From positions 1 through 64,000 of the forward strand of contig CALAJT010000006.1 of the NCBI GenBank assembly GCA_937923145.1: DNA of 64,000 bases. The letters run 5' to 3'. This DNA comes from an uncultured Rubritalea sp. (GTDB lineage Bacteria > Verrucomicrobiota > Verrucomicrobiia > Verrucomicrobiales > Akkermansiaceae). Of the stretch, positions 15,746 through 24,927 are shown in pieces. The position numbers and the translations under genes are program-made. Every line of letters starts with the position of its first letter. Positions within the stretch are counted from its first letter, which is position 1. Under the pieces are notes generated by a model. It had not been told where the DNA came from. It worked only from the letters and a program-made list of their open reading frames with translations, and ran no database searches.

Positions 15746-17076
15746 GATAATTCTATAATAGCTCTTTTCACTCTGCGGACACATTCATCCTGACCGAGTA
15801 TTTCTAAAATTTCACCTAAGTCAGGACCTCCACCCATGCCGCTGAGAGCAACGCGGGTCGGGAACATGAGTTGACCTGGCCTAGCTCCATTAGCCTTGGC
15901 TGTCTCACCGATACTCTCCTTAGCTTGTGACCAGTCACTGAGACCGGCGAAGGAATCTGCTAAACTCTCTAACAGACTAACGGCAGCATCATTTTTTTTC
16001 ACCTTGGCGACGATTTCTTCATCGAAGGCGTAGTCTGGATCTGTGAAGAAAGTAATCATCTGAGGCACTTCACCGAGTAATCTCACTTTCTCCTGTATAG
16101 ATGCAGCGATCCGCAGGTATTGTCCATCTGTCGTTAATCCAGCCTTCGCCACGAATGGCTTAGCTGCCTCTGCAAATGCTTCTGGGCTCAGAGCTAACAA
16201 ATGCTGTTGGTTTACCCAGCCACATTTATCAATATCGAACTTAGCGGGTGAGCGATTTACTGCATCCAGATCGAATGCTTTGATCAGCTCCTCCATACTG
16301 AAAATTTCTGCCTCATCTTTAGGTGACCAGCCTAGCAGAGCGATGAAGTTATTCACCGCCTCAGCATTATAACCAAGTTCTTGATAAGTTCCTAGCTCAG
16401 CTCCTTTATCACGCTTAGACATCTTAGATCCATCAGGATTTAAGATGAGCGGGATGTGTGCAAACTTAGGAGGATCTACCCCGAGTGCTGCGAAAAGTTG
16501 TAGATGCTTAGGCGTATTCATCAGATGGTCCTCACCACGGATAACATGTGTCATCTTCATTTCTATATCATCCACGACATTTACGAAATGAAACACAAAT
16601 GTCCCATCCGAGCGCTTCACCACCATGTCTGGATTGATCGACTCATCTGCATAATCAATCGTCACTTCTCCACAGACCAGATCATGCATAGTGATCGGCT
16701 TGCGCTCGAAGCGGAACCTCCATGCACCTTCGTCCTCATAGACACGATCTGCATCCACTAGCTTCTGAAACCATTTCTCATAGATATCCTGACGCTCTGA
16801 CTGACTGTATGGACCATAATCTCCGCCCTCATTCGGACCTTCATCGATATCCATTCCCAGCCATTTCATGCCATCGAAGATCGCAGCGCGAGCTTCTTCA
16901 GTATTTCTCTCCTGATCCGTATCCTCTACTCTCAGGACGAATGTTCCTCCATGTTTTTTAGCGAATAGCCAGTTAAATAAAGCCGTACGAGCACCTCCAA
17001 TATGGAGATATCCGGTGGGTGAGGGGGCAAATCGCGTGCGAACTGGCGTGTTTACCTGAGGATTAGATTGGTTCAT
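15742..17076 (-). CDS. gltX: glutamyl-tRNA synthetase
   Basis: The enzyme charges tRNA-Glu (possibly also tRNA-Gln). I chose the ATG at 17076 (444 residues), just before RTRFAPSPTGYLHIGGARTA, which holds the HIGH-type motif HIGG. The open frame continues upstream to 17502 but that part is unrelated and overlaps lptD. Further motifs are RVEDTDQERNT, WLGMDIDEGP, HVIRGEDHLMNTPKH, and the KMSKRDKG catalytic loop. Length is slightly short for a bacterial GluRS but complete. It is cotranscribed with aroE. Confidence 0.95.
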   Translation of the reverse strand: MNQSNPQVNTPVRTRFAPSPTGYLHIGGARTALFNWLFAKKHGGTFVLRVEDTDQERNTEEARAAIFDGMKWLGMDIDEGPNEGGDYGPYSQSERQDIYEKWFQKLVDADRVYEDEGAWRFRFERKPITMHDLVCGEVTIDYADESINPDMVVKRSDGTFVFHFVNVVDDIEMKMTHVIRGEDHLMNTPKHLQLFAALGVDPPKFAHIPLILNPDGSKMSKRDKGAELGTYQELGYNAEAVNNFIALLGWSPKDEAEIFSMEELIKAFDLDAVNRSPAKFDIDKCGWVNQQHLLALSPEAFAEAAKPFVAKAGLTTDGQYLRIAASIQEKVRLLGEVPQMITFFTDPDYAFDEEIVAKVKKNDAAVSLLESLADSFAGLSDWSQAKESIGETAKANGARPGQLMFPTRVALSGMGGGPDLGEILEILGQDECVRRVKRAIIELS

Positions 17077-17179
17077 ATCGAGGAGTGAAGCTTTTCCCGC
17101 CTGAAATGCAATGTGAAAGTTTGCCCTGATGGCTCTTTCACCTTTACTCGTAGCAGCTAAATCTTCATGTATATAGGCG

Positions 17180-19549
17180 ATGACATCAGTTTCTAAAATC
17201 AGCTGTTTTTTGATGTTAATAACGGCACTCACCCCCCTCCTCAGTCTAGCCCAGGAGTCGGATGATAACGTACGCCGTAGAAGAGCGCCACAGAGCCAAG
17301 CGAACTCCATGGATCTGAACTCCATGCAGGGGCAAATCACGAAGCTAAAGAATGTACGGATCAACTCCAATACCATCAACCTCATGCCAGATAGCAACCT
17401 GGTGAAATTTGATGGATTCGTAAAACTATTCGGAGATAATGGGACACAGATTTTCGCCGATAGGGCGGTAGCAAATATAAAGACAGAGGTGATCACTCTC
17501 ACAGGAAGAGTTCAGGTCTACCAAAGTTCACTGCTCTATTTCGGTGATAGTGTCGTCTACGACTATGGCAAAAATAAGCTCGATACCAGAGGCATGAAAG
17601 TCAGTGTGGACCCGTTCATCCTGGAGGCGGAGCAGATCACTACGACTCAATTCAAAGGAAAGCCCGTATACATAGGTAAGAATGCTGGCATCACCACTCA
17701 CGATGTAGAAGATCCGAACTTCTGGATGAGAGCCAACCAGATCACCATCTATCCAGACAACCGGGTCACATTCAAAAACCTCAAAGTCTATGCAGGTGGT
17801 GTACCCATACTCTGGCTGCCTTACCTATCCCAATCACTCGATAAAGAACTAGGCTACCATTTCGTCCCCGGTGGACGCTCTAACTGGGGTCCTTTCCTTT
17901 TAAACCGCTACGGCATGATGCTCGGGGGTGAGGAAAATGAACTCACTGGTGCAAAAGAAAATCAATGGCTACTCTCACAGTGGCATTTTGACATTCGAAG
18001 TGAGCGTGGAATAGGAAACGGACTAGACCTCCATGACACCCGGCTTCGTGATAACTCAAACTTAGGCTGGCTCAAACTATACTACACTAATGATTTAGAC
18101 CCATCACGACCTCGCTCTGGATTCAAAAGGGAATTCGTGAACGAAGACCGCTACCGAGCAGAGTTTAAATACCGCTTAAAAAACCGCAGTCTTGCTAGCA
18201 AGAATGGCTTCTACGCAGACGCTAACATCACCTGGCTCAGCGACCGTTTCTATCTAGAGGATTTCGAGCCCCGCACCTATAGTTTTAATCCTGAGCCAGA
18301 CAATACCGTAGGAGTGTTTCACCGCAGTGATAGTGCCTTGGCTGGTTTATACACCCGGTTGAAAATCAATGATTTTCATCAGACTGATAGCCGCCTGCCC
18401 GAGCTATTCTATGAGCGCGTTAGCCTGCCTATCAAGCGGACTAATGTTCAATATCAGAGTAGCTCCTCATTCGGTGTCTACCGCGAAGATCTAGCTGACT
18501 TTCGTAGGAGTGACCTCTATATAGAGCGGGCTTCTCTCTTAGCCGGCGATCCACGTATTGAAGAAATCGACTCCTTATTAGCGAAACGAGACTTTGTGAG
18601 ATTTCACACATACCACAAACTCTCTCAAGCCTTCACACCTGTAGATGGCGTCACTATCACCCCGAGAGCCGGATTTGGCTTCACGCGTTATTGGAATGAA
18701 GGGGCGTCAGATAATAGCTTCAGCAGAAAGCTATTTCACGTAGGAGTAGATACCTCATTTAAGTTCAGTAAAGTCTACAATTTCTCTAACAAAAAGTGGG
18801 GGCTAGACAGAATCAAACACGTCAGTGAACCATATGCTAACCTCTCATTTGTATCTACTAATGAACTAGACAGCTCCTTCTCAAAAATCGACCGCCTCAC
18901 ACCGACCACTCGCCCACGCTCTATCGATGTAGGCTCATTCAATGCTGTCGATGATCTTAACAACTGGTCGATAGCTCGAATTGGTGTGAGAAACCAACTC
19001 CTAACTCAAAGAGATGGTGGCTCACACCAGTGGCTCACCATGGACACTTATATCGATCATTTTATGCAAGATCCAGAACTTCAGCGAGATTTTAGTAACC
19101 TTTACAATGACATATACTGGCAACCGTTACCATGGATGGAAGTCAGCTTAGAAACTCAATTCCCTATCGTAGGCACAGGCTCAGGATTCACTGAGGTAGC
19201 TACTGGACTCCGCTTCATGCCGAGTGATAACTGGGAGCTTTCACTTAACTATCGCTTCCTAGATAATCATCCGACACTCGTGGATAGTAGCAGATTTGAC
19301 ATCAGAGCATACACGCGTATCAATGAAAAATGGGGACTCGATATTTACCAACAATTTGAGCTAGACGACAACACACTCGAACTCCAACAATACACAATCC
19401 ACCGTGACTTCGACAGCTGGATCACCTCACTCGGGCTACTCCGTAGAGACAACAGAACGCGAAAAGAATATAGCTTCTTACTAAGCTTCACGCTCAAAGA
19501 ATTCCCTTCTATAAACTTACCACTAACCATCGACCAAAAAGAAAACTAA
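17180..19549 (+). CDS. lptD: LptD/OstA-type LPS assembly outer-membrane protein
   Basis: This 789-residue protein has an N-terminal signal peptide (MTSVSKISCFLMLITALTPL, cut near LAQE). An OstA/LptA-like beta-jellyroll (about 50-190) follows, with the repeated pattern of KFDGFVKLFGDNGTQIFADR and ITLTGRVQVYQSSLLYFGDS. The long C-terminal region is rich in alternating aromatic and polar strands, typical of a beta-barrel (LptD domain). LptD inserts lipopolysaccharide into the outer leaflet together with LptE. Sequence is divergent from proteobacterial LptD, so the call rests on architecture. Its 5' end is divergent from gltX by 103 bases, and a nitroreductase gene follows after 2 bases. Confidence 0.82.
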   Translation: MTSVSKISCFLMLITALTPLLSLAQESDDNVRRRRAPQSQANSMDLNSMQGQITKLKNVRINSNTINLMPDSNLVKFDGFVKLFGDNGTQIFADRAVANIKTEVITLTGRVQVYQSSLLYFGDSVVYDYGKNKLDTRGMKVSVDPFILEAEQITTTQFKGKPVYIGKNAGITTHDVEDPNFWMRANQITIYPDNRVTFKNLKVYAGGVPILWLPYLSQSLDKELGYHFVPGGRSNWGPFLLNRYGMMLGGEENELTGAKENQWLLSQWHFDIRSERGIGNGLDLHDTRLRDNSNLGWLKLYYTNDLDPSRPRSGFKREFVNEDRYRAEFKYRLKNRSLASKNGFYADANITWLSDRFYLEDFEPRTYSFNPEPDNTVGVFHRSDSALAGLYTRLKINDFHQTDSRLPELFYERVSLPIKRTNVQYQSSSSFGVYREDLADFRRSDLYIERASLLAGDPRIEEIDSLLAKRDFVRFHTYHKLSQAFTPVDGVTITPRAGFGFTRYWNEGASDNSFSRKLFHVGVDTSFKFSKVYNFSNKKWGLDRIKHVSEPYANLSFVSTNELDSSFSKIDRLTPTTRPRSIDVGSFNAVDDLNNWSIARIGVRNQLLTQRDGGSHQWLTMDTYIDHFMQDPELQRDFSNLYNDIYWQPLPWMEVSLETQFPIVGTGSGFTEVATGLRFMPSDNWELSLNYRFLDNHPTLVDSSRFDIRAYTRINEKWGLDIYQQFELDDNTLELQQYTIHRDFDSWITSLGLLRRDNRTRKEYSFLLSFTLKEFPSINLPLTIDQKEN

Positions 19550-19551
19550 TC

Positions 19552-20190
19552 ATGAATGCCGACCAATGGATTGACAAACTAAAATGGAGATACGCCACTA
19601 AGCAATTTGACCCTACTCAGAAAATTGACTCTGAAACTTGGGGTAAGGTAGAAGAATCTCTCATACTAACGCCATCATCATTCGGGCTACAGCCTTGGAA
19701 ATTTATCGTCATCACAGATGATGCCGTGAAGCAATCTCTGCTTCCTCACTCATGGGGGCAGCCGCAAGTTACCGACTGCTCACACCTCGTAGTCCTAGCG
19801 GCACGCTCACCTATCACAGAGGCAGAAGTAACCGAATTTATCAATCTAACAGCCACTACACGCGGTGTCACACCTGAAGCTCTCGATGCCTATAAAGGGA
19901 TGATGCTAGGATTCCTCTCACACATGGACGATGATACCCGTACTGAATGGGCTAAGAATCAAGTATACATAGCACTAGGACAGCTAATGTCCACAGCCGC
20001 AGCCATCGGGCTAGATGCCTGCCCTATGGAAGGAATCGTCCCAGCTGAATACGACAAGATTCTCAACTTAGAAGAGCAAGGTTACACCACTGTTCTAGCT
20101 TGTCCTATGGGGTTTCGCTCAGCTCAGGATAAATATCCAGAGCTAGCTAAAGTTCGGTACACAGCAGATAAACTCATTCAGCATATCTAA
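19552..20190 (+). CDS. nitroreductase-family NAD(P)H oxidoreductase
   Basis: This 212-residue flavoprotein has the NfsB/YdgI pattern: WRYATKQFDPTQKI at the start, then LTPSSFGLQPWKFIVITDD (FMN-phosphate site), and AIGLDACPMEGI near residue 160. The C-terminal YTTVLACPMGFRS and DKYPELAKVRY fit the NfsB-like subgroup. Such enzymes reduce quinones and nitro compounds with FMN. The start lies 2 bases after the lptD stop codon, so the two genes are probably cotranscribed, though no functional link is obvious. Confidence 0.9.
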   Translation: MNADQWIDKLKWRYATKQFDPTQKIDSETWGKVEESLILTPSSFGLQPWKFIVITDDAVKQSLLPHSWGQPQVTDCSHLVVLAARSPITEAEVTEFINLTATTRGVTPEALDAYKGMMLGFLSHMDDDTRTEWAKNQVYIALGQLMSTAAAIGLDACPMEGIVPAEYDKILNLEEQGYTTVLACPMGFRSAQDKYPELAKVRYTADKLIQHI

Positions 20191-20201
20191 AAATTATCAT
20201 T

Positions 20202-20708
20202 ATGAAACGCGCTTTTTTCCTACTCTCTATCATCCTCACTAGCTTCTTCTTTAGCTCTTGTGGACCATCATACGATGGCTACATGACACGCTCCTACAAT
20301 ATCAGGGGGCAGCAGTATTACCCGATGAGTGTTGATGAAGCGCTAACCTATGATGAGACAGGCATCGCCTCTTGGTATAATGAATCCAGCTTCTTCGGAC
20401 TTAAAAGAGGCAATACCTCACTAGGTGAAAAAGTCATGCCGTGGGACATGATAGCCGCTCACAAGACCTTGCCGCTTCCATGCGTGGTAAAAGTCACCAA
20501 CCTAGAAAATGGTAAGTCAGTTAAACTCAGAATGAACGATCGCGGTCCATTCATCGATGGCAGAATTATCGACGTTAGCCCACGAGCTGCCAAGAAACTA
20601 GGTTTCAAAAAGCAAGGGCTCTCCACCACACGAGTTCAAGTCCTCAGTGTAGGCGACGGCAGCTACAAGCGTAAAGCTAAACGCAAGAAGCGCTTTTTCT
20701 TTTTCTAG
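20202..20708 (+). CDS. RlpA-like septal ring lipoprotein (double-psi beta-barrel)
   Basis: This 168-residue lipoprotein has a signal ending in the lipobox FSSC at about residue 20. The RlpA domain follows: TGIASWYNESSFFGLKRGNT, AAHKTLPLPCVVKVTN and LRMNDRGPFIDGRIIDVSPR, including the catalytic-type Asp in NDRGPF. The C-terminus is basic and lacks the SPOR domain of E. coli RlpA. Members of this family cleave naked glycan strands at the division site, or only bind peptidoglycan. It follows the nitroreductase by 11 bases. Confidence 0.88.
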   Translation: MKRAFFLLSIILTSFFFSSCGPSYDGYMTRSYNIRGQQYYPMSVDEALTYDETGIASWYNESSFFGLKRGNTSLGEKVMPWDMIAAHKTLPLPCVVKVTNLENGKSVKLRMNDRGPFIDGRIIDVSPRAAKKLGFKKQGLSTTRVQVLSVGDGSYKRKAKRKKRFFFF

Positions 20709-20718
20709 GAAATACAGT

Positions 20719-21036
20719 CTAAAAATACCTAGCACATTTACTCTTCAGAATTTTAACCAGTGCAGCTTCCATATAGGCGAAATCATCTGGAATATCTAGC
20801 ACTACCGCACGCTTACCTTTAAGATACTTGCCGTAGTTTTCACCCAGCTTACGCTTGTGCATTTTCTCCATGCAGAAAATAATGTCTGCAGCCTCTATCT
20901 GCTCAGCGCTCAGTCTGACCTCAGCTCTGCGATTGATACCTGCGCTATCGACCTCGATATTGGGGAGTTCGCCAAAGATGGTCTCAGCAGTGGGACTTCT
21001 GAGGCGATTCATGGAGCAGAGGAAGAGATAATTCAT
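20719..21036 (-). CDS. small low-molecular-weight phosphotyrosine phosphatase-like protein
   Basis: This 105-residue protein has the P-loop CSMNRLRS (Cys-x5-Arg-Ser) near the N-terminus and a candidate general-acid Asp in DIPDDFAYM. The middle IEAADIIFCMEKMHKRKL matches the family pattern for these short forms. Members act as protein tyrosine phosphatases or on other phosphomonoesters. It converges on rlpA with a 10-base gap and is divergent from pyk. The natural substrate is unknown; the Ser/Thr kinase in this window is not an obvious partner. Confidence 0.82.
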   Translation of the reverse strand: MNYLFLCSMNRLRSPTAETIFGELPNIEVDSAGINRRAEVRLSAEQIEAADIIFCMEKMHKRKLGENYGKYLKGKRAVVLDIPDDFAYMEAALVKILKSKCARYF

Positions 21037-21119
21037 CGGAATTCTAGGGTTAGGTGTGATTGGATTGATTGTCTTGTTCGTGCTGTCAGTTTGATAAGCT
21101 GAAAAATGATTAAAGCAAT

Positions 21120-21131
21120 GTCTTGCAAGAC
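21120..21131. promoter_or_regulatory. perfect 12-bp palindrome upstream of pyk
   Basis: GTCTTGCAAGAC is fully self-complementary and lies about 60-70 bases before the pyk start, within the gap shared with the divergent phosphatase gene. It could be an operator for a dimeric regulator. No second copy was seen, so this is only a candidate. Confidence 0.3.
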
Positions 21132-21190
21132 TTATATATTTTATTACGATGCCCCAAGATTTTGTATATCAGAATTCAACACAAATTATT

Positions 21191-22591
21191 ATGTTTCGTA
21201 AAACAAGTATTATCATCACACTCGGACCAGCGTCTGATTCTCCAGAGCGCCTAGGGCAGCTCATCGACGCAGGCGTCAATGTATTCAGACTCAACATGAG
21301 TCATGCACAGCACGACTGGTGCCGCCAAGTTGTTCATCACATCCGTGAAATAGCTAAAGAGAAAGCTAAGCACGTAGCAGTGCTATTCGACCTTCAAGGA
21401 CCTTCTATAAGAACAGGTGACCTCGATAAGCCATTTGAGCTTAAAATCGGTGATCGTTTCGAGATCCGTAAGCGCTCTGAAGAGCCTACTATTCCATTCT
21501 CTACTACCGTGAACTACGAAGGTATGATGGATGACGTCAAGGCTGGGGCCACTCTTGTAGTGGACAACGGCACGATGCTCATGAAAATCGAGGAGAAGAA
21601 TGAGAACAACCTCATCTGTGAAGTTCTTACAGCAGGTAAAGTAGGCAACCGCCGTCACATCAACCTTCCTGGAACTCGCCTTAACCTTCCAGCTCTCACA
21701 GCAAAGGATCACGAAGATCTAGCAGTAGCTGTAGAATGTAAGTCAGACTTTATCGCTGGATCATTCGTTCGTGACGCAGCTCACGTAGAAGAGCTCCGCT
21801 CCGAGATGGTGAAGCTAGGTGGTAAATCACAAATAATTTCTAAAGTGGAAGATCAAGAAGCGATCAAGAATATCGATGACATCATCGTCGCTTCTGATGT
21901 TATCATGATAGCTCGTGGTGATCTCGGGATCGAGGTGCACGTCGAGGAACTTCCTATTATCCAGAGACAAATCGTTAAGCGTTGTCACGTGCTTGGTCGC
22001 CGAGTCATCGTGGCTACTCACATGTTGGAGTCGATGATCACGAACCCTACGCCTACACGTGCGGAGGTGACTGACGTTTCTACAGCTGTGTATGAAGAAG
22101 CTGACGCTATCATGCTTTCAGGTGAAACTTCTGTAGGTGAGCACCCTATCCGATGTGTAGAAACTCTAGACCGTATCGCTAAGCGTATGGAGCGTGCAGG
22201 TTCTATCGGTAATGGTAAACTAGCTGTTCTAGAATCAGACAAGCAAAAGGTGGTGCATGCAGCACTAGTCTTAGCTGACGCGATTCCAGATTCTGAGCTA
22301 GTCGTATTCACCCGTAGAGGTGATATGGCTGTAAAGGCAGCGATGCTGAGACCAGAAGCTAACATTCACGCATTTGCATCTACTCCTGAAGTTTGCCGCC
22401 AGCTAGCTCTAGCTCGTGGTATTCGCGCTAATACAATTCCATTTTACGATGACCCACTGCACACTATCGACCATGCAGTAGAGTATATGAAAGACAACGG
22501 AATGGTAGAGCCAGGTAAAGCACTTATCGTTGTCTCTGACACACTACGAAAGCAAAAGATGGTGGATTCGATCCTGCTCATCTATGCGTAA
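21191..22591 (+). CDS. pyk: pyruvate kinase
   Basis: The enzyme converts phosphoenolpyruvate and ADP to pyruvate and ATP. I prefer the ATG at 21191 (466 residues), just before FRKTSIIITLGPASDSPERL; an ATG at 21149 would add 14 residues. Motifs are VNVFRLNMSHA, LFDLQGPSIRTG, the catalytic-Lys region IISKVEDQEAI, the metal site MIARGDLGIEV, and the PK signature HMLESMITNPTPTRAEVTDV followed by DAIMLSGETSVG. The C-terminal allosteric-type domain is present. The 3' end overlaps the DUF1853 gene by 8 bases. Confidence 0.96.
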   Translation: MFRKTSIIITLGPASDSPERLGQLIDAGVNVFRLNMSHAQHDWCRQVVHHIREIAKEKAKHVAVLFDLQGPSIRTGDLDKPFELKIGDRFEIRKRSEEPTIPFSTTVNYEGMMDDVKAGATLVVDNGTMLMKIEEKNENNLICEVLTAGKVGNRRHINLPGTRLNLPALTAKDHEDLAVAVECKSDFIAGSFVRDAAHVEELRSEMVKLGGKSQIISKVEDQEAIKNIDDIIVASDVIMIARGDLGIEVHVEELPIIQRQIVKRCHVLGRRVIVATHMLESMITNPTPTRAEVTDVSTAVYEEADAIMLSGETSVGEHPIRCVETLDRIAKRMERAGSIGNGKLAVLESDKQKVVHAALVLADAIPDSELVVFTRRGDMAVKAAMLRPEANIHAFASTPEVCRQLALARGIRANTIPFYDDPLHTIDHAVEYMKDNGMVEPGKALIVVSDTLRKQKMVDSILLIYA

Positions 22592-23468
22592 GCTCAGAGA
22601 GTTAGAGGTAGCGCATCCAATACATACACAGGTTCTCTTAGAGAGCCTGTTATTAGCCCCTTTATTGGTGGGAGACCTTAATTCAGGGTCTTCCACCTTT
22701 TTTGATCGTAGACTACTAGGCTCTATAGCCCATAAAGGTGATAGTCTAGAGCTTAACTATCGCCAAAAACTAGGGCATCTTTACGAAGATGCACTCAGCT
22801 ATCTATTAGAAAATGCAGATGGCGATATCCCGATTGATGTCCTTGGCACAGGTGTGCAGATTTTTAATGAGAATAAGATCACCCAAGGAGAATTAGATTA
22901 CTTACTAAAGGTCGGTGAGAAGATAATTCATCTAGAACTAGCAGTAAAATTCTACCTTATCTATGAGCAAGATGGGCAGATCAAATTCCCAGGTCCTGAC
23001 CCGCGTGATGACTGGGATAGTAAGCTCAGTAGATTAGAATCTCACCAACTAAAAATGGCATCATCCGAGCACGGCAGAAAATTTCTGCGAGAAATGCATG
23101 GAGTTGATGAGGTTGAGGTCCAGCACCTCATCTATGGAAAGATTTTTGATCATTTATCAGAGATAGAAACTAGAGAAATTAAAGTGCTCCCTCGTGCTGT
23201 ATCTGATCAAATACAGACTTACCCTTGGATCTATATTTCACAGTGGAATGATTACCTAGATTGTGATGAAGCCCGTTTTATCCCCAAGCATCTCTGGCTT
23301 GTTACAAATGCTCAATTCAGCAAAGATTCACTAGAAACGCTTTCAATGGTGAAGAAAAATGAATACTTGATATCTATAGCAGAGTATAACTGTTGCCTAA
23401 TGATCTGGTCGCAAAAATATGAGAGTTCCATATTCTTAGTCCCAGATCATTGGCCAGAGATTCTGTAG
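22584..23468 (+). CDS. DUF1853-family protein (possible PD-(D/E)XK fold)
   Basis: This 294-residue protein matches DUF1853 by the pattern of a GELDYLL strand, HLELAVKFYLIY, and GPDPRDDWDSKLSRLESHQL. The Asp in GELD and the Glu/Lys in HLELAVKF are arranged as in the PD-(D/E)XK nuclease fold, so a nuclease-like core is plausible, although function in the family is unknown. I chose the ATG at 22584, which overlaps the pyk stop by 8 bases and implies coupling. It converges on the CAP-domain gene with a 13-base gap. Confidence 0.75.
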   Translation: MRKLRELEVAHPIHTQVLLESLLLAPLLVGDLNSGSSTFFDRRLLGSIAHKGDSLELNYRQKLGHLYEDALSYLLENADGDIPIDVLGTGVQIFNENKITQGELDYLLKVGEKIIHLELAVKFYLIYEQDGQIKFPGPDPRDDWDSKLSRLESHQLKMASSEHGRKFLREMHGVDEVEVQHLIYGKIFDHLSEIETREIKVLPRAVSDQIQTYPWIYISQWNDYLDCDEARFIPKHLWLVTNAQFSKDSLETLSMVKKNEYLISIAEYNCCLMIWSQKYESSIFLVPDHWPEIL

Positions 23469-23481
23469 AATGATAGTCAGC

Positions 23482-24105
23482 CTACTTGGCAAAGACCTGT
23501 GTGGCGTAGATAGTGCCATCAGTAGGATTTACTAGAATATCAATCCCTGTGTGCGTAAAGTCGCCAAGAATATTAGCAGCATGACCAGGGGAGTTAATCC
23601 AGCCATTCACAAATGCAGGGACTACTTGGGCAGTAGCATAGTTTCTTATACCAGCAACGTTCTCACCAAATCTAGTGTAGCCAAGTGCAAATGTCTGGTT
23701 ACCTCTATTCTGGAAGTTATTATGATTAATTTGGATTGGGTCTGCATTATTAGGAGCACTATCTCTCATAGCGATGTTGTGAGCTGCAGCTATAGCGTCT
23801 AAATTATTGTCACGAATGAGTGGAGACAGCCCGTCATTACTATTTCTCTCTGTATTAACACCTGTGGTCACTTCGTTAATAAATGTGGCTTGGTTAGCTA
23901 CGTTGGCCGCTGAGTTATCGTTCCCTCCATTATTTGCGGAAGCTGATGTGTTAGTCGGATCTGCTGGAGGAGTGACAATGACATTAGAGCCTGTTACATT
24001 ATCACCGTCACCGTCACTGCTGTCGCAGCTAGTAAAAGCAAATAGTAAACCGAGATTGATCCCTAAATAAATAGGTGAAAGTAGGAGTTTATTTGTGTTT
24101 TTCAT
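23482..24105 (-). CDS. CAP/SCP-domain lipoprotein (YkwD-like)
   Basis: I chose the ATG at 24105 (207 residues) because it begins a lipoprotein signal (MKNTNKLLLSPIYLGINL, lipobox FTSC). After it comes a low-complexity Asp/Asn/Ser-rich stretch and then a CAP domain (about 75-205). The CAP motifs are the first His in AIAAAHNIAMRD, NHNNFQNR, FGENVAGI and the NSPGHAANILG signature. Bacterial CAP proteins are exported and of unsettled biochemical role. The predicted product is anchored to the envelope facing the periplasm or surface. Confidence 0.87.
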   Translation of the reverse strand: MKNTNKLLLSPIYLGINLGLLFAFTSCDSSDGDGDNVTGSNVIVTPPADPTNTSASANNGGNDNSAANVANQATFINEVTTGVNTERNSNDGLSPLIRDNNLDAIAAAHNIAMRDSAPNNADPIQINHNNFQNRGNQTFALGYTRFGENVAGIRNYATAQVVPAFVNGWINSPGHAANILGDFTHTGIDILVNPTDGTIYATQVFAK

Positions 24106-24166
24106 AATTGTAGCTACAATAGGCAATAGACTAAGCTATGTCAAATAACACCTGAAATCCAATCCA

Positions 24167-24874
24167 TTGCGACTCGATAAATACATCTCCCAGCATCTAA
24201 AATGTGGTAGTAAGTCCGCACGAATGCTCATCGCTCAGGGTAAAGTGTGTATAGAGGGTGTTGTAGTTAGGGATAACCTTCAGGAGGTCACAGAGCTTTC
24301 TGACGTAATATGTGATGGTAAGGCTATCAATACTCATAAAGCGTATTACATCATGCTCAATAAACCACGAGGCTACGTGAGCGCCACTGTAGATGATGAG
24401 CATCAGACAGTTGTCGACTTAATCTCAGAACCTTTCGCTGAGCAGCTTCACATCGCGGGTAGATTAGATAAAGAATCTACCGGACTATTGATACTAACTA
24501 ACGATGGGATTTGGTCGAAGTTAGTGACAGAGCCTATCATGGAAATTCCCAAGCGCTACTTAGTGACCACAGAGAAGGTCATCATACCAGAAATTAGAGC
24601 CCGATTTGCGGAAGGATTTTATTTTGCCTACGAAGACATCACTACGCTCCCTTCAGAGCTAGAAATAATATCTGAATACTCTGCCACAGTAACTATTTAT
24701 GAAGGTAAATACCATCAGATTAAGCGGATGTTCCATGCAGTAGGAAATAGAATAACTAGCTTACACAGGCTAAGTGTCGGCTGCTTAGAGCTGGATGAAT
24801 CACTAGATGAGGGGTCATACAGATCTCTAACAGACGTAGAAATAACGGCAACAAAAAGCCTATGCTCAGAATGA
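24167..24874 (+). CDS. rsuA: ribosomal small-subunit pseudouridine synthase (RsuA-type)
   Basis: The 235-residue protein has an N-terminal S4 RNA-binding domain (MRLDKYISQHLKCGSKSARM ... GKVCIEG) and an RsuA catalytic domain. The signature GRLDKESTGLLILTNDG contains the catalytic Asp, and YEGKYHQIKRMFHAVGNRI is the conserved C-terminal motif. RsuA makes pseudouridine 516 in 16S rRNA. The start appears to be TTG at 24167, as no ATG fits before the S4 domain. An inverted repeat spanning the stop codon may be a terminator, mainly for the opposite strand. Confidence 0.9.
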   Translation: MRLDKYISQHLKCGSKSARMLIAQGKVCIEGVVVRDNLQEVTELSDVICDGKAINTHKAYYIMLNKPRGYVSATVDDEHQTVVDLISEPFAEQLHIAGRLDKESTGLLILTNDGIWSKLVTEPIMEIPKRYLVTTEKVIIPEIRARFAEGFYFAYEDITTLPSELEIISEYSATVTIYEGKYHQIKRMFHAVGNRITSLHRLSVGCLELDESLDEGSYRSLTDVEITATKSLCSE

Positions 24875-24884
24875 ACATAGGCTT
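24850..24884 (-). terminator. terminator for the M42 peptidase gene, inside the end of rsuA
   Basis: AAGCCTATG and CATAGGCTT form a 9-bp stem around 24856-24884. On the minus strand the stem is followed by TTTTTG, so it should end transcription of the peptidase gene that stops at 24928. The rsuA stop codon (24872-24874) lies within the structure. On the plus strand only a short AT-rich stretch follows, so plus-strand termination would be weaker. Confidence 0.7.
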
Positions 24885-24927
24885 AAAAATTATTAACTCT
24901 ATAGCTATTAATTCTATAGGGTATTAA

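Noticed and set aside
17077-17502. Upstream extension of the gltX frame
   Set aside because: Homology to GluRS starts at the ATG at 17076; the extension overlaps lptD on the other strand and has no synthetase features.
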